From assembly GCA_017745075.1 (NCBI GenBank), contig JAGIAD010000009.1:62001-126000 (forward strand): a stretch of 64,000 nt of DNA. Direction: 5' to 3'. A program made the translations under genes and the position numbers. Below the pieces are notes generated by a model. It ran no database searches. It was given only the letters and a program-made list of their open reading frames with translations, and had not been told where the DNA came from. Below are positions 18,129-26,646 of the stretch, in pieces; positions within the stretch are counted from its first letter, which is position 1; every line of letters begins with the position of its first letter. The stretch is from Sphingobacteriaceae bacterium. Its GTDB lineage: Bacteria > Bacteroidota > Bacteroidia > Sphingobacteriales > Sphingobacteriaceae.

Positions 18129-18635
18129 TTAATCTATTCTCCGCCTATCATCTTGTAGTTTTATGATTTTACTAAGAATAATTAAGCATCTACTCAAAGT
18201 CAAGCCTATAATAACAACACCAAAGATACTAAATAGATACATTAAGAATTGTGAATTGGGGCTTATGAGCAATTTTATAAAATAACCTGCAATAGATATG
18301 AAGAGTAAAGATTTAATTCCATTTTTTAAGTGTTTAACTGTCTCGAAATAATAAGAGGTGCCAAAAAATACATTGAAAACGGGCTCTTCTTCTTGATTTG
18401 TTTGGTTACTAACATTGGAAGAACTCTTAAAAGTAATCAATATAGTTAATAGAGTTAACACAAATCCAGCTATAGTTAATGAAATTGTCAACAGATCTGA
18501 CGCTGTAGATAGTACTTGGTCTTTAGGTGGTTGCGTAATTACATGAGTGCTTAATCCAAAATAAGCAGCCACAGTTACCAGCGCAGCGAGCAGGTAATCC
18601 CACAAAAGAGGCCGTCTGAAGTAGTAATCAAGCAT
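18129..18635 (-). CDS. Unknown four-TM membrane protein, second gene of a two-gene cassette
   Basis: 168 residues, not recognised. Four probable membrane helices, about residues 12-30, 44-69, 107-125 and 130-152, form two hairpins separated by a polar loop of about 35 residues (SSSNVSNQTNQEEEP). The N-terminus has a positive patch (YYFRRP), and the C-terminus ends in a charged tail (KLQDDRRRID), so both ends are probably cytosolic. Its ATG lies 8 bp inside the upstream partner gene, indicating one operon and probably translational coupling. The DNA is AT-rich compared with neighbours. The layout recalls small membrane effectors of anti-phage systems, but no homology to any named system is claimed. 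Confidence 0.65.
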   Translation of the reverse strand: MLDYYFRRPLLWDYLLAALVTVAAYFGLSTHVITQPPKDQVLSTASDLLTISLTIAGFVLTLLTILITFKSSSNVSNQTNQEEEPVFNVFFGTSYYFETVKHLKNGIKSLLFISIAGYFIKLLISPNSQFLMYLFSIFGVVIIGLTLSRCLIILSKIIKLQDDRRRID

Positions 18636-19608
18636 GTATGTTTTTCATAAAATCGTTGATTTCATTTTCTATTGCAACGAACATTAAGCGAGAGTTGTGC
18701 AATTCTTTATCAGATAAATCCTTATCGATTTCATATTTACCTTTTAAAAGATTAAATATTTGTTCCATACCGTCTTTATCTTCATACTTCACTACAAAGT
18801 TATCAAAAGCATCCATATTAAATGGTCTTCCTTTAAACCGCTCTAATAACTTTGTAAACATGGAATTCGCCTCACTATTAATAATTAAACTTTTACCATT
18901 TTTGTCAGCATATTGAAAATTGGTTTGAAGCTTAATGAACTTTGGTTTAAGTTGTTCTCCTAGATTACTCATTCCAGTAAAGTATGTGTTCCTAACGTCA
19001 TGATCAAGATGTATAAGATTTTTTGGTTGTAGCTTTATATCCATCGAAAGAACATTTTTTAAATCTTCAATTGTCCGTTCAATTGACCTTTCCATAAAGA
19101 CCTCCATTTCCGTAGCTTTTGCAATATGTAAGTTATTATGAGCTATACTTCTTAGATAAAATTCAATGTCTGACGCTCTAGGGCCATAATAATTGTATTC
19201 GACACATAATATAATCTTTGATTTGCTATAATCAATAAAAAAAGAAGTTTGCTCAGCGATCTCTCCCTTAGTTTTGTCTAATGGTACCAATTGAAATTTC
19301 TCAGATGGTTTCAGTAATGGTATTTTACCAGTTCTTAGCAAAGCCAGGGTAAACCTTATTTTTTTACCTGGTATTAAAACTGACTGTGTCATAAATAGTT
19401 CTCGTCGGTCATTACTCACACGTCTATCATGGCGGTCAATTAAAACACCTTTTTCCTGCAATTTTTGCTGTTGTAAATATGTTACTACTGCGTGTAACAT
19501 AGAAGAACTGGTATGTCGAGAGTTTACAAGAGGAGTAAATTTTAGAGAGAAAAAATGAAATTTTGTTGAAGTTTTTTTTTCTTCAGTTGCTGTTGCAGGT
19601 ATAGTCAT
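18628..19608 (-). CDS. Unknown soluble protein, first gene of a two-gene cassette
   Basis: 326 residues from the ATG at 19608 ([12 protein letters not shown]). The frame is open to a TTG at 19653, which would add a hydrophobic leader, so a signal peptide cannot be fully excluded. No family is recognised. The N-terminal half reads as a beta-rich domain ([47 protein letters not shown]). The C-terminal half is helical and charged ([39 protein letters not shown]). It overlaps the four-TM gene by 8 bp and is divergent from ahcY. AT-rich codon use suggests acquisition (inference). Confidence 0.65.
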   Translation of the reverse strand: MTIPATATEEKKTSTKFHFFSLKFTPLVNSRHTSSSMLHAVVTYLQQQKLQEKGVLIDRHDRRVSNDRRELFMTQSVLIPGKKIRFTLALLRTGKIPLLKPSEKFQLVPLDKTKGEIAEQTSFFIDYSKSKIILCVEYNYYGPRASDIEFYLRSIAHNNLHIAKATEMEVFMERSIERTIEDLKNVLSMDIKLQPKNLIHLDHDVRNTYFTGMSNLGEQLKPKFIKLQTNFQYADKNGKSLIINSEANSMFTKLLERFKGRPFNMDAFDNFVVKYEDKDGMEQIFNLLKGKYEIDKDLSDKELHNSRLMFVAIENEINDFMKNIHA

Positions 19609-19772
19609 TGTTAGAGCGAAAATGTTGATATGCAATTTAATAAATAATTTCAAAATAGCAATGATTCGCTACGGAGTGGTAACTTATATGGTGATATATT
19701 TAAAAGAAAACAATATTATTAAAAGGATATGGTGCTATTTTACAATCCCCCAACCCACCCACCCTTTAATTA

Positions 19773-19804
19773 TTTGGCTTTCACAAAGGGATGCCGTAAC
19801 TTTG
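19773..19804 (+). promoter_or_regulatory. ahcY promoter: TTTG (-33), 20 bp, TAACTTTG (-7)
   Basis: TTTG at 19773-19776, a 20-bp spacer and TAACTTTG at 19797-19804, a full match to the Bacteroidota primary-sigma consensus TTTG-N19-21-TAnnTTTG. The predicted transcript would start near 19808, about 20 bases before the ahcY ATG. Confidence 0.75.
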
Positions 19805-19828
19805 CATCACATTTTAAAACAAATAATT

Positions 19829-21145
19829 ATGTCATCAGTAGAGACAACTTACATTCCTTACAAAGTTAAGGACATTTCACTGGCAGAATGGGGCCGTAAA
19901 GAAATCGAATTAGCCGAAGCAGAAATGCCAGGTTTAATGAGTTTACGTAAAGAATTCGGTCCGACACAACCGTTAAAAGGTGCGCGCATTGCAGGCTGTC
20001 TGCACATGACTATCCAAACGGCTGTATTAATCGAAACATTGGTGGCCTTGGGTGCTGAAGTTACCTGGTCATCTTGCAATATTTTCTCAACACAGGACCA
20101 TGCTGCTGCTGCAATTGCTGCTGCCGGTATTCAGGTTTATGCGTGGAAAGGTTTAAACGAACAGGAGTTTGACTGGTGTATTGAGCAAACTTTACACTTC
20201 GGTCCGGAGCAACAGCCGTTAAACATGATTTTGGATGATGGTGGCGATTTAACCAATATGGTTTTCGATAAATATCCTGAACTGATTGCAGGAATTAAAG
20301 GTTTATCAGAAGAAACCACTACCGGTGTTCACCGTTTATACGAAAGAATGAAAAACGGAACATTGCACTTGCCTGCAATTAACGTGAACGATTCGGTAAC
20401 TAAATCTAAATTCGATAACAAATACGGTTGCCGCGAATCATTGGTTGATGCGATCCGTCGTGCTACCGATGTAATGATGGCCGGTAAGGTTGCTGTTGTT
20501 TGTGGTTATGGCGATGTGGGTAAAGGTTCTGCAGATTCTTTAAGCTCACAAGGCGTACGGGTTATTGTAACTGAAATTGACCCAATCTGTGCTTTACAGG
20601 CAGCAATGGAAGGTTACGAAGTTAAAAAACTGGCTAATGCCATTAAAGAAGCCGATATTGTAGTAACCACTACCGGTAACTGTGATATCGTTCGCGAACA
20701 GCATTTCAGGGCTTTGAAAGATAAAGCCATCGTTTGTAACATTGGTCACTTCGATAACGAAATCGATATGGCTTGGTTAAATGGTGCTTATGGCGATACT
20801 AAAGTAGAAATTAAACCGCAAGTTGATAAATATACCATCGATGGTAAAGACGTAATCGTTCTTGCTGAAGGTCGTTTGGTTAACTTAGGCTGTGCAACAG
20901 GTCACCCAAGTTTTGTAATGAGTAACTCTTTTACCAACCAAACTTTGGCGCAGATCGAACTTTGGACCAATACTGATAAGTATGAAAACAAAGTATACAC
21001 TTTGCCTAAACATTTAGATGAAAAAGTTGCGCGTTTGCACCTGGAAAAAATCGGTGTAGAATTAGACGTTTTGGATCAACACCAGGCTGATTATATCGGC
21101 GTACCGGTTGAAGGCCCATTCAAAGCAGATACATACAGGTATTAG
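19829..21145 (+). CDS. ahcY: Adenosylhomocysteinase
   Basis: Hydrolyses S-adenosylhomocysteine to adenosine and homocysteine with NAD as a bound cofactor, regenerating the methyl cycle. From the ATG at 19829 it has 438 residues, the usual length; the frame remains open to 19622, but that extension precedes the promoter and overlaps the divergent gene. Family motifs: [35 protein letters not shown], the NAD site [14 protein letters not shown], and the C-terminal KLARLHLEK-like [15 protein letters not shown] with the closing PFKADTYRY. Monocistronic with its own promoter and a terminator. The stop codon TAG is the beginning of an AGTC-type array. Confidence 0.97.
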   Translation: MSSVETTYIPYKVKDISLAEWGRKEIELAEAEMPGLMSLRKEFGPTQPLKGARIAGCLHMTIQTAVLIETLVALGAEVTWSSCNIFSTQDHAAAAIAAAGIQVYAWKGLNEQEFDWCIEQTLHFGPEQQPLNMILDDGGDLTNMVFDKYPELIAGIKGLSEETTTGVHRLYERMKNGTLHLPAINVNDSVTKSKFDNKYGCRESLVDAIRRATDVMMAGKVAVVCGYGDVGKGSADSLSSQGVRVIVTEIDPICALQAAMEGYEVKKLANAIKEADIVVTTTGNCDIVREQHFRALKDKAIVCNIGHFDNEIDMAWLNGAYGDTKVEIKPQVDKYTIDGKDVIVLAEGRLVNLGCATGHPSFVMSNSFTNQTLAQIELWTNTDKYENKVYTLPKHLDEKVARLHLEKIGVELDVLDQHQADYIGVPVEGPFKADTYRY

Positions 21146-21176
21146 TCCTGAGTCTTCAGTCGAAAGTCTGAAGTCG
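21143..21176 (+). repeat. AGTC-type tandem array starting at the ahcY stop codon
   Basis: TAGTCCTGAGTCTTCAGTCG and AAAGTCTGAAGTCG: the first unit supplies the TAG stop. Same family as 6089 (inside uvrA) and 52709 (after aroK). Confidence 0.65.
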
Positions 21177-21187
21177 ATATAATGAAG

Positions 21188-21217
21188 AGGGATGTGCAAT
21201 TTGCATATCCCTTTTTT
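21188..21217 (+). terminator. Intrinsic terminator after ahcY
   Basis: AGGGATGTGCAA pairs with TTGCATATCCCT (one G-T wobble), followed directly by six T. Clear rho-independent terminator geometry. Confidence 0.85.
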
Positions 21218-21220
21218 ATT

Positions 21221-21256
21221 CCCCTCTTTCAGAGGGGTGTCCGCAGGACGGGGTGT
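21221..21256. repeat. CCCCTCTTTCAGAGGGG GTGTCC element
   Basis: Hairpin CCCCTCT-TTC-AGAGGGG followed by TGTCCGCAGGACGGGGTG, which itself has a GTCC-GCA-GGAC stem. I recognise this arrangement as a common Bacteroidota intergenic repeat; it has no coding sense. Confidence 0.6.
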
Positions 21257-21370
21257 TTTTAGTTGTTTTTTTGAAAACGGACGTTCGGCTTTTCGGAAAT
21301 AGCAGGTTTATTTTACAAAGAATTGTGGTTCTTTTGCCCTTGAAAACTTACATTTGAAAAAAGAAAAGAG

Positions 21371-21712
21371 ATGAAAAAGTTAATATTTGCCTTAGTTCTT
21401 GGCGTATTTGCAGTTTCTGCAAATGCTCAAACCGCTCCTAAAAAAGCTGAAACTGCAAAAGTAATCACCAAACAGGTGGTCGATATTGCCTGTGGCGAAT
21501 GTCAGTTTAAAATGAAAGGTAAAGATTGCGAATTGGCTGTGAAAATTGATGGAAAATCCTATTTCGTAGATGGAAAAGGTATTGACGACTTTGGTGATGC
21601 CCATAGCGAACATGGCTTTTGTAATGCCGTTAGCAAAGCAGAAGTTACCGGCGAAATCGTAAATAACCGCTTTAAAGCCAAAGAAATAAAGTTATTACCA
21701 GTTAAGAAGTAG
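21371..21712 (+). CDS. Small exported protein, DUF6370-like
   Basis: 113 residues with signal peptide MKKLIFALVLGVFAVSANAQ. The mature domain has a paired-cysteine motif CGECQFKMKGKDC and a later Cys in HSEHGFCNAVSKAEVTGE; the region AVKIDGKSYFVDG looks like a small beta-rich fold. I associate this pattern with the uncharacterised DUF6370 family, with moderate certainty. The four cysteines could bind a metal or form disulfides in the periplasm. Stand-alone gene after the ahcY terminator. Confidence 0.75.
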   Translation: MKKLIFALVLGVFAVSANAQTAPKKAETAKVITKQVVDIACGECQFKMKGKDCELAVKIDGKSYFVDGKGIDDFGDAHSEHGFCNAVSKAEVTGEIVNNRFKAKEIKLLPVKK

Positions 21713-21834
21713 TTTTACCGGAAAGAACGCAAAGTTTTTCGCAAAGATAAGCCAGAGACATTTGGTAAATCTGAATCCAGCTTTGTGCGCGCTGCGTTAT
21801 TCTCCGTGTTCTTTGCGGTTAAAAATGCGATAAT
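21713..21834. repeat. GCAAAG...CTTTGC palindromic gap
   Basis: AACGCAAAGTTTTTCGCAAAGATAAG on one side and GTGTTCTTTGCGGTT on the other form a loose inverted repeat between two convergent genes. It is a member of the widespread ACCGCAAAGA / TCTTTGCGGT repeat class. No gene. Confidence 0.55.
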
Positions 21835-22854
21835 TTATTCAAATTCTTTCTCCAAAGCCTGCCTTAAGTCGAAAAGCAACCATTGTTTATTCTTCACATC
21901 AGTTTGTTTCGTTTTTAGCAACCGGATAAAATCTTTCACGCCGATCTCTTCGTTTCCATTGCCATGAATCAATACAATACTGCCGGCATTGGGTTGCTGA
22001 CCTTTGGCCAGCCAGGCATCACTCCCTATTGGAATTAAGGCATAGGTTTCAATTTTATCTACAATTGCTTTATCTGAAACCAAACCCGGAAAGCGGAAAA
22101 ATACCGATGGGGTTAAACCGTTTTTGAGCATCAGTTTCTCATTTTCCAAAACCTCAACATCCAGATTTGTTCCAGGGGCCAGCAAAAAATTTTCGGCCAG
22201 GGGTAGTTGGTTTACTTCGTGGTTGTAAGAATGGTTAACCCAGGTAATGTTCAGCTCTTTTTGTGCAACCAGGCTTTTCAGCCAGTTTAAATCATCCTCA
22301 TGCTTCAGCATCCATTTGCCCGAAACCGAAATGGCCAGTGGAGCTGGCTGTTCAATCTTTTTAAATTCATCGAAAACCGATTGAAAGATAATCCGGTCTA
22401 AAGCTTTGTGCGAAGGACAGAGGTCGATGGTTAATGTGATTCCCTTTTCATTCGGAAAAGCATGATCAATACCGGCATTTTGTAACTGAACATCTTTAGC
22501 GGCTGCGGCTTCTAATGCTTTAACATAGGCTGTATTTTTGAAAATAGCTAAGACATTCGGGTATTTTAAGCTGCTTAAGGTATACTTGCTTGCCAAATCT
22601 ACTTTAGTATCTAAACTGTTTGGATTAATCAGGAGAATATACTTTTGGGCATTCGCTGTAAAGCTCCTAATTACTAATAACGCATCTATTCCACAAATGC
22701 TTTGCGGACCGAGATTAATGTCTTTAATAGGTGTTTTACTATTAATTCTTGCCAAAGCATAATTTACTTTGTACCTGCTTATCGATTCAAATTTTTGAGC
22801 ATAAAGGCAGGTGCTTAACAGTACGAATATGAAAAGCGCTTTAAATTTTAGCAT
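21835..22854 (-). CDS. Exported polysaccharide-deacetylase-like (NodB-fold) protein
   Basis: 339 residues, signal peptide MLKFKALFIFVLLSTCLYAQ. The C-terminal two thirds carries degenerate NodB-domain motifs: ITLTIDLCPSHKALD (motif 1; Asp followed by Leu-Cys instead of the usual D-D), WVNHSYNHEVN (H-S/T-x3-H metal pair), FFRFPGL (motif 3, R-x-P) and SIVLIHGNGNE (late His). The N-terminal 130 residues are a separate domain with no match I know. The missing second Asp may alter metal or acetate handling, so deacetylase activity is likely but not certain. Confidence 0.8.
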   Translation of the reverse strand: MLKFKALFIFVLLSTCLYAQKFESISRYKVNYALARINSKTPIKDINLGPQSICGIDALLVIRSFTANAQKYILLINPNSLDTKVDLASKYTLSSLKYPNVLAIFKNTAYVKALEAAAAKDVQLQNAGIDHAFPNEKGITLTIDLCPSHKALDRIIFQSVFDEFKKIEQPAPLAISVSGKWMLKHEDDLNWLKSLVAQKELNITWVNHSYNHEVNQLPLAENFLLAPGTNLDVEVLENEKLMLKNGLTPSVFFRFPGLVSDKAIVDKIETYALIPIGSDAWLAKGQQPNAGSIVLIHGNGNEEIGVKDFIRLLKTKQTDVKNKQWLLFDLRQALEKEFE

Positions 22855-22865
22855 TACTAAAAAAC

Positions 22866-23366
22866 TTAAATAAACCGGGTATTAGCCACTTTCTGCTCTT
22901 TCTTTTTTTCTTTCAGGCTTTTCTTATAATCTTTTTTAAGTTCCTTTAATTCTGCTTTCATTTCTTTTCTGGCTTCTCTTTTTTCGGCAGCAGAATCGTA
23001 ATCGCCGTTTTTATAATCGTCTATAATTTCTTTTTTCTCCAGTTCATAATCCAGTTCGTCGGCATGATCGGCCATACCTTTTGCAATGAGGTTAGCTATG
23101 GCACGCTGATCGCTGGCATTGCCCGATTTGCCCATGGCTTCAGCCGATTTTAACTGTTTCATCATGGTTTTTACCAGGCTTTTGGGTAAGGCTTTTTTGA
23201 GCTCGTTTTCTACGTTTTTCCAGTCCTGGCTGCTCATTTTCTTCGCTGTATCAATAGTGGTTACAGCTATTTTTGAAAGTATTTCAGCTTGATTTACTGT
23301 TTTTTGTTCGTGAGCAAAGATTTTACCGGTGGCTAATACAAGTAAGAGGATGATGATTTTTTTCAT
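22866..23366 (-). CDS. Exported Lys/Glu-rich helical protein, unknown
   Basis: 166 residues with signal peptide MKKIIILLLVLATGKIFA. The rest is highly charged and predicted helical, with a coiled-coil-like Lys/Glu-rich stretch in the last 60 residues (KREARKEMKAELKELKKDY, KEKKKEQK). No family is recognised. It lies 11 bp upstream of the NodB-like gene in the same direction and is likely cotranscribed with it. Periplasmic location is inferred from the signal peptide. Confidence 0.75.
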   Translation of the reverse strand: MKKIIILLLVLATGKIFAHEQKTVNQAEILSKIAVTTIDTAKKMSSQDWKNVENELKKALPKSLVKTMMKQLKSAEAMGKSGNASDQRAIANLIAKGMADHADELDYELEKKEIIDDYKNGDYDSAAEKREARKEMKAELKELKKDYKKSLKEKKKEQKVANTRFI

Positions 23367-23505
23367 GTTGAAAGGTTAAATGTGATTTGAAGCTAATCAA
23401 TTTTCGTTAAAATGTAAAACTACAAGCGCTTTTGCCCTAATTGTTTAATCCTTATTTAAAACCTTTCTAATTTAAGCCAAATCTATTATCTTTACAAACA
23501 TCGCC

Positions 23506-23628
23506 ATGAACAAAGAAAAATTAAAACTATGGTTTAAACGGGTAGGGCTGATAGGCTTCCTGTTCTTCCTGATAAAAGGGTTGATCTGGCTTGTGGTGTT
23601 TTACTTTATCGGCAAAAACGTTAGTTAG
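23506..23628 (+). CDS. 40-residue single-pass membrane microprotein
   Basis: An ATG-initiated frame coding 40 residues: a positively charged N-terminus (MNKEKLKLWFKRVG), a hydrophobic helix of about 22 residues (LIGFLFFLIK... IWLVVFYF) and IGKNVS. The positive-inside pattern suggests a cytosolic N-terminus. Upstream, TATCTTTA (23486-23493) is one base off the -7 consensus. I recall similar tiny proteins in other Bacteroidota but cannot name a function. The stop lies in a TTAGTTAGTTCATTGG array. Divergent from the gene on its left. Confidence 0.6.
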   Translation: MNKEKLKLWFKRVGLIGFLFFLIKGLIWLVVFYFIGKNVS

Positions 23629-23725
23629 TTCATTGGCCATTGGTTCATTGGGCGGTTCTGATTGCATAGAGCCAGCGCAATCATTTGGCTGTTTCTTAAT
23701 GTTCTTAATCCCTTAATGGTGAAAA

Positions 23726-24106
23726 CTACCTAAAAGTAAACAGCATATTTGCTAAGAAATTCCATACAAATACGATTACAATCGCAAAAAACTTCGCCAC
23801 GTAAAAGTTTGTCCCGTTTTTTCTTTGATGGAAAAGATAGATGATAATGGTGTTTAAACCTAAGCCGATTAAACTCACCACCAAAAATTTACTGAATTCA
23901 GTTGCCCAGTGGCTGTTGGTGCTTTCGAAGGTCCATACGCGGTTAATGAGGTAATTATTGGTAACCGCCAGGGTAAAACCAATGGCATTTGCCACATATT
24001 TATTAACCTTTATTTTTTCTTTAAAAAGCCATGTGGCACCAAAATCGATTGCCATCCCGAGCAGGCCGGTCAGTCCAAATTTTATAATGCGGAAGAATAA
24101 ATCCAT
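23726..24106 (-). CDS. GtrA-family membrane protein
   Basis: 126 residues with four predicted helices, the typical GtrA/DPMS size. GtrA proteins are thought to flip polyprenyl-phosphate-linked sugars or assist membrane glycosyltransferases. Visible landmarks are FGLTGLLGMAIDFGATWL at the N-terminus, NAIGFTLAVTNNYLINRVWTF in the middle and VWNFLANMLFTFR at the end. It begins 1 bp after the stop of the ArnT-like glycosyltransferase, so the two form an operon and plausibly one envelope-glycosylation function. Confidence 0.9.
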   Translation of the reverse strand: MDLFFRIIKFGLTGLLGMAIDFGATWLFKEKIKVNKYVANAIGFTLAVTNNYLINRVWTFESTNSHWATEFSKFLVVSLIGLGLNTIIIYLFHQRKNGTNFYVAKFFAIVIVFVWNFLANMLFTFR

Positions 24107-24107
24107 T

Positions 24108-25748
24108 TTAATGCAGTTTAACCAGGTAAAAATGTTCTAATAGCTGAGGACGCGTTTTTGCATTGATAAATTTTGGAGTGAGCTTGGTAATGTGATAGTA
24201 TTCGAAAGTTTTTAGCACTTCGGCACCATAATCTTTTTTCAATTTCGCCAGTTCCGATGCCGGAGTGTAAATGATCAGTTTTTTATCTCCTTTAAATTGA
24301 TCAAGCGATTCGTAGCTCCAAAAGTATTTCGGCTCTCCCTGGGCATAAAAATCGAATGAATAAGCATCCGGGTACATTAAAACCGAGGCCCTGGCCTCCG
24401 GATAATTTTCTTTTAGCCAATTCCCGGCTTCCATGCCTGATTCGTATTTCAATACTGATGGATAGAAAAAAACAGATAGAAAAATCATTAAGCCAACAGA
24501 AATCATAGCACTTCTTGCCAATAGATTTTCAGTTTTTAATCCTTTGAAGATTAAAAAAGATACCATCAATAAAATAACTAAAATTGCAATTGCTATATAA
24601 TAATTGGTAAATCCGAAGAAGATAGCAACTGCGGATAATATCACAACGATTAAAACTGCCAGTACATTTTGGATGGTAAAAAACACCTTCAAACTTTTGC
24701 CTTCCAATTTATGTAAATATAGAGCCGTAATGATGGCAAACTGTGGAAGAATGATCAGGATATAATGTGGCAGCTGGAATTTCGAAAATGAAAACAACAG
24801 AAAGGTAATTGCGGCACTCGTCCAGATCATGATACTTTCGGCAGGTAAATTTGTCCTGTTTTTCTTGTTGAAAAGATTAACCACTGCTGAATAAAAAAGT
24901 ATCGACCACGGTAAAAATGCCCAAAGAGTAGTGTGCAAAAAGAACGAAACATCGCCTTTACCTTTTATTGGCCCGTTGTTAAAGAACCGGCCAAACTGGC
25001 TATCCCAAAAGAAGAACTTTAAGCCTGAAACTCCGGTTTTTCCGAACACCACTTTCTCTGGATGTAAATCGAACTGGATGTATAAGGTGTAAAGCTCCGG
25101 AATAATGAAAATAAAAATCAATATAATCGCGAGCCACCATTTTGGTTTTAATAACTGTTTAACCTGTTTGGTTAATAACCAGTAAATGATAAACCCACCA
25201 AAAACGGGAATCAGCACAAATATACCTTTAATCATGATGGCGCATGCGGCGAAAAACGAACCTGCAACAATATGCCAAAAAGAGTGGTAATGAGCCTTAT
25301 AATAATGATAAATAGCAGCTAAAGTAAAAGTAGTGATGTAAACTTCTGCACGTACATCGAAAGTAGAGATGAGGATATGCAAAGAACTTAAAAAAATAAG
25401 GGCACTGATCAATCCTGTTTTTTCATTGTAAATATCTTTTGCCAGTTTATAAAGGTACCAGGCGCCCAATAAACCAAATAAAAAAGAAGGGAGTTTATAG
25501 GCAAAAGCCGTAATCCCGAAAATTTTAAACGAGGCAGCAGCCAGCCAGAAAGTTAAATGTGGTTTATCCAGCCAATCCGCACCCCTCACGTAGATATTGA
25601 TCCAATCATTGCGAAGCACCATATTTTTGGCTATGGAAGCATAAAGCGCAGAATCTGGTTCCATGATCCCTCCAAAAATTGCCAATGCACTGACTAAAGC
25701 AATCAGGGCAATTAAAATTTTATATAGGCTGGTGTCTTTCAAGTTCAT
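24108..25748 (-). CDS. ArnT/PMT-like membrane glycosyltransferase (GT39/GT83 type)
   Basis: 546 residues. The first two thirds carry about ten to twelve membrane helices, and the C-terminal 110 residues form a soluble domain. Near the N-terminus, the periplasmic loop has MEPDSALYASIAKNM, with the acidic catalytic-type residues (E-P-D) expected of PMT-superfamily transferases, then GADWLDKPHLTFWL. These enzymes move a sugar from polyprenyl phosphate to lipid A or protein on the outer face of the inner membrane. The acceptor is unknown. Operon with the GtrA gene directly downstream. Confidence 0.87.
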   Translation of the reverse strand: MNLKDTSLYKILIALIALVSALAIFGGIMEPDSALYASIAKNMVLRNDWINIYVRGADWLDKPHLTFWLAAASFKIFGITAFAYKLPSFLFGLLGAWYLYKLAKDIYNEKTGLISALIFLSSLHILISTFDVRAEVYITTFTLAAIYHYYKAHYHSFWHIVAGSFFAACAIMIKGIFVLIPVFGGFIIYWLLTKQVKQLLKPKWWLAIILIFIFIIPELYTLYIQFDLHPEKVVFGKTGVSGLKFFFWDSQFGRFFNNGPIKGKGDVSFFLHTTLWAFLPWSILFYSAVVNLFNKKNRTNLPAESIMIWTSAAITFLLFSFSKFQLPHYILIILPQFAIITALYLHKLEGKSLKVFFTIQNVLAVLIVVILSAVAIFFGFTNYYIAIAILVILLMVSFLIFKGLKTENLLARSAMISVGLMIFLSVFFYPSVLKYESGMEAGNWLKENYPEARASVLMYPDAYSFDFYAQGEPKYFWSYESLDQFKGDKKLIIYTPASELAKLKKDYGAEVLKTFEYYHITKLTPKFINAKTRPQLLEHFYLVKLH

Positions 25749-25794
25749 TTACAGGAAGCAAATATGAGCAAAAAAAAGTCAAATTTTTTTAAGG

Positions 25795-25827
25795 TTTAAG
25801 ATTAACAGGGGCAAAGCCTTATCTTTG
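25795..25827 (+). promoter_or_regulatory. pdxJ promoter with TATCTTTG -7 box, near-leaderless
   Basis: TATCTTTG at 25820-25827 matches TAnnTTTG exactly; TTTA at 25795-25798 is a near match to the -33 TTTG with a 21-bp spacer. The box ends only 4 bases before the ATG at 25832, so the transcript is predicted to start at or beside the start codon. Confidence 0.65.
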
Positions 25828-25831
25828 CTTC

Positions 25832-26548
25832 ATGACAAAGTTATCGGTTAATATCAATAAAATTGCTACGCTGCGCAATAGCCGCGGGGGAAATAATCCT
25901 GATTTAATTAAGGTTGCATTAGACTGCGAACGTTTCGGTGCGCAGGGAATCACGGTGCATCCACGCCCTGATGAACGCCATATCCGTTATCAGGATGTAT
26001 ACGATTTAAAGGCCGTTATTGCTACCGAGTTTAATATTGAAGGAAATTGCAAAGAAGATAAATTTGTTGACCTGGTTTTGGCCAACAAACCTGCCCAGGT
26101 TACTTTGGTTCCTGATGCCGAAGGGCAGATTACTTCTAACCATGGTTGGGATACCCTAAAACATAAAGATTACCTGAAAGAAATGGTTGCCGTTTTTCAA
26201 AAGGAAGGCATCCGTGTTTCTATTTTTGTTGATCCTGTTGTAGAGATGGTTGAAGGAGCGGCTAAAACCGGGACAGACCGCATCGAATTATATACCGAGG
26301 CTTATGCACATAATTATTTTGCTGATCGCGAGAAAGCAGTATTAAATTATATTGCAGCTGCTCACCATGCTAATAAACTGGGTTTGGGGATTAATGCGGG
26401 GCACGATCTGGATCTGCATAACCTGCATTATTTCGCTCAAAGTATTCCGGGCTTGCTGGAAGTTTCTATCGGCCATGCTTTAATAAGCGATGCACTTTAT
26501 TTAGGTTTGGAAACGACCATACAACGCTATTTGGAGCAGCTCATTTAA
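25832..26548 (+). CDS. pdxJ: Pyridoxine 5'-phosphate synthase
   Basis: Last step of the DXP-dependent route to vitamin B6: joins 1-deoxyxylulose 5-phosphate and 3-amino-2-oxopropyl phosphate. 238 residues, the family norm. Motifs: [17 protein letters not shown] (residues 3-19, substrate site), [55 protein letters not shown], and [14 protein letters not shown] near the C-terminus. Divergent from the glycosyltransferase operon with its own promoter; a palindromic repeat follows the stop. Confidence 0.97.
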   Translation: MTKLSVNINKIATLRNSRGGNNPDLIKVALDCERFGAQGITVHPRPDERHIRYQDVYDLKAVIATEFNIEGNCKEDKFVDLVLANKPAQVTLVPDAEGQITSNHGWDTLKHKDYLKEMVAVFQKEGIRVSIFVDPVVEMVEGAAKTGTDRIELYTEAYAHNYFADREKAVLNYIAAAHHANKLGLGINAGHDLDLHNLHYFAQSIPGLLEVSIGHALISDALYLGLETTIQRYLEQLI

Positions 26549-26632
26549 TTAACCACAGAGCGCACAAAGGAATACACAGAGAAACAGAGCCTCTGTGCGT
26601 TCTGTAAAACCCCTGATTTCTCTGTGGTTGAA
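26549..26632. repeat. AACCACAGAG...CTCTGTGGTT palindromic repeat
   Basis: TTAACCACAGAGCGCACA at the left pairs with TTTCTCTGTGGTTGAA at the right; an inner GAAACAGAGCCTCTGTGCG also folds. Same class as 12671 and 35501. It fills the gap between pdxJ and the EamA gene. Confidence 0.7.
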
Positions 26633-26646
26633 ATAAAAAATATATA

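Noticed and set aside
19622..19828. Upstream extension of ahcY to 19622
   Set aside because: It would precede the TAACTTTG promoter box and overlap the divergent gene; homologues begin at the ATG at 19829.
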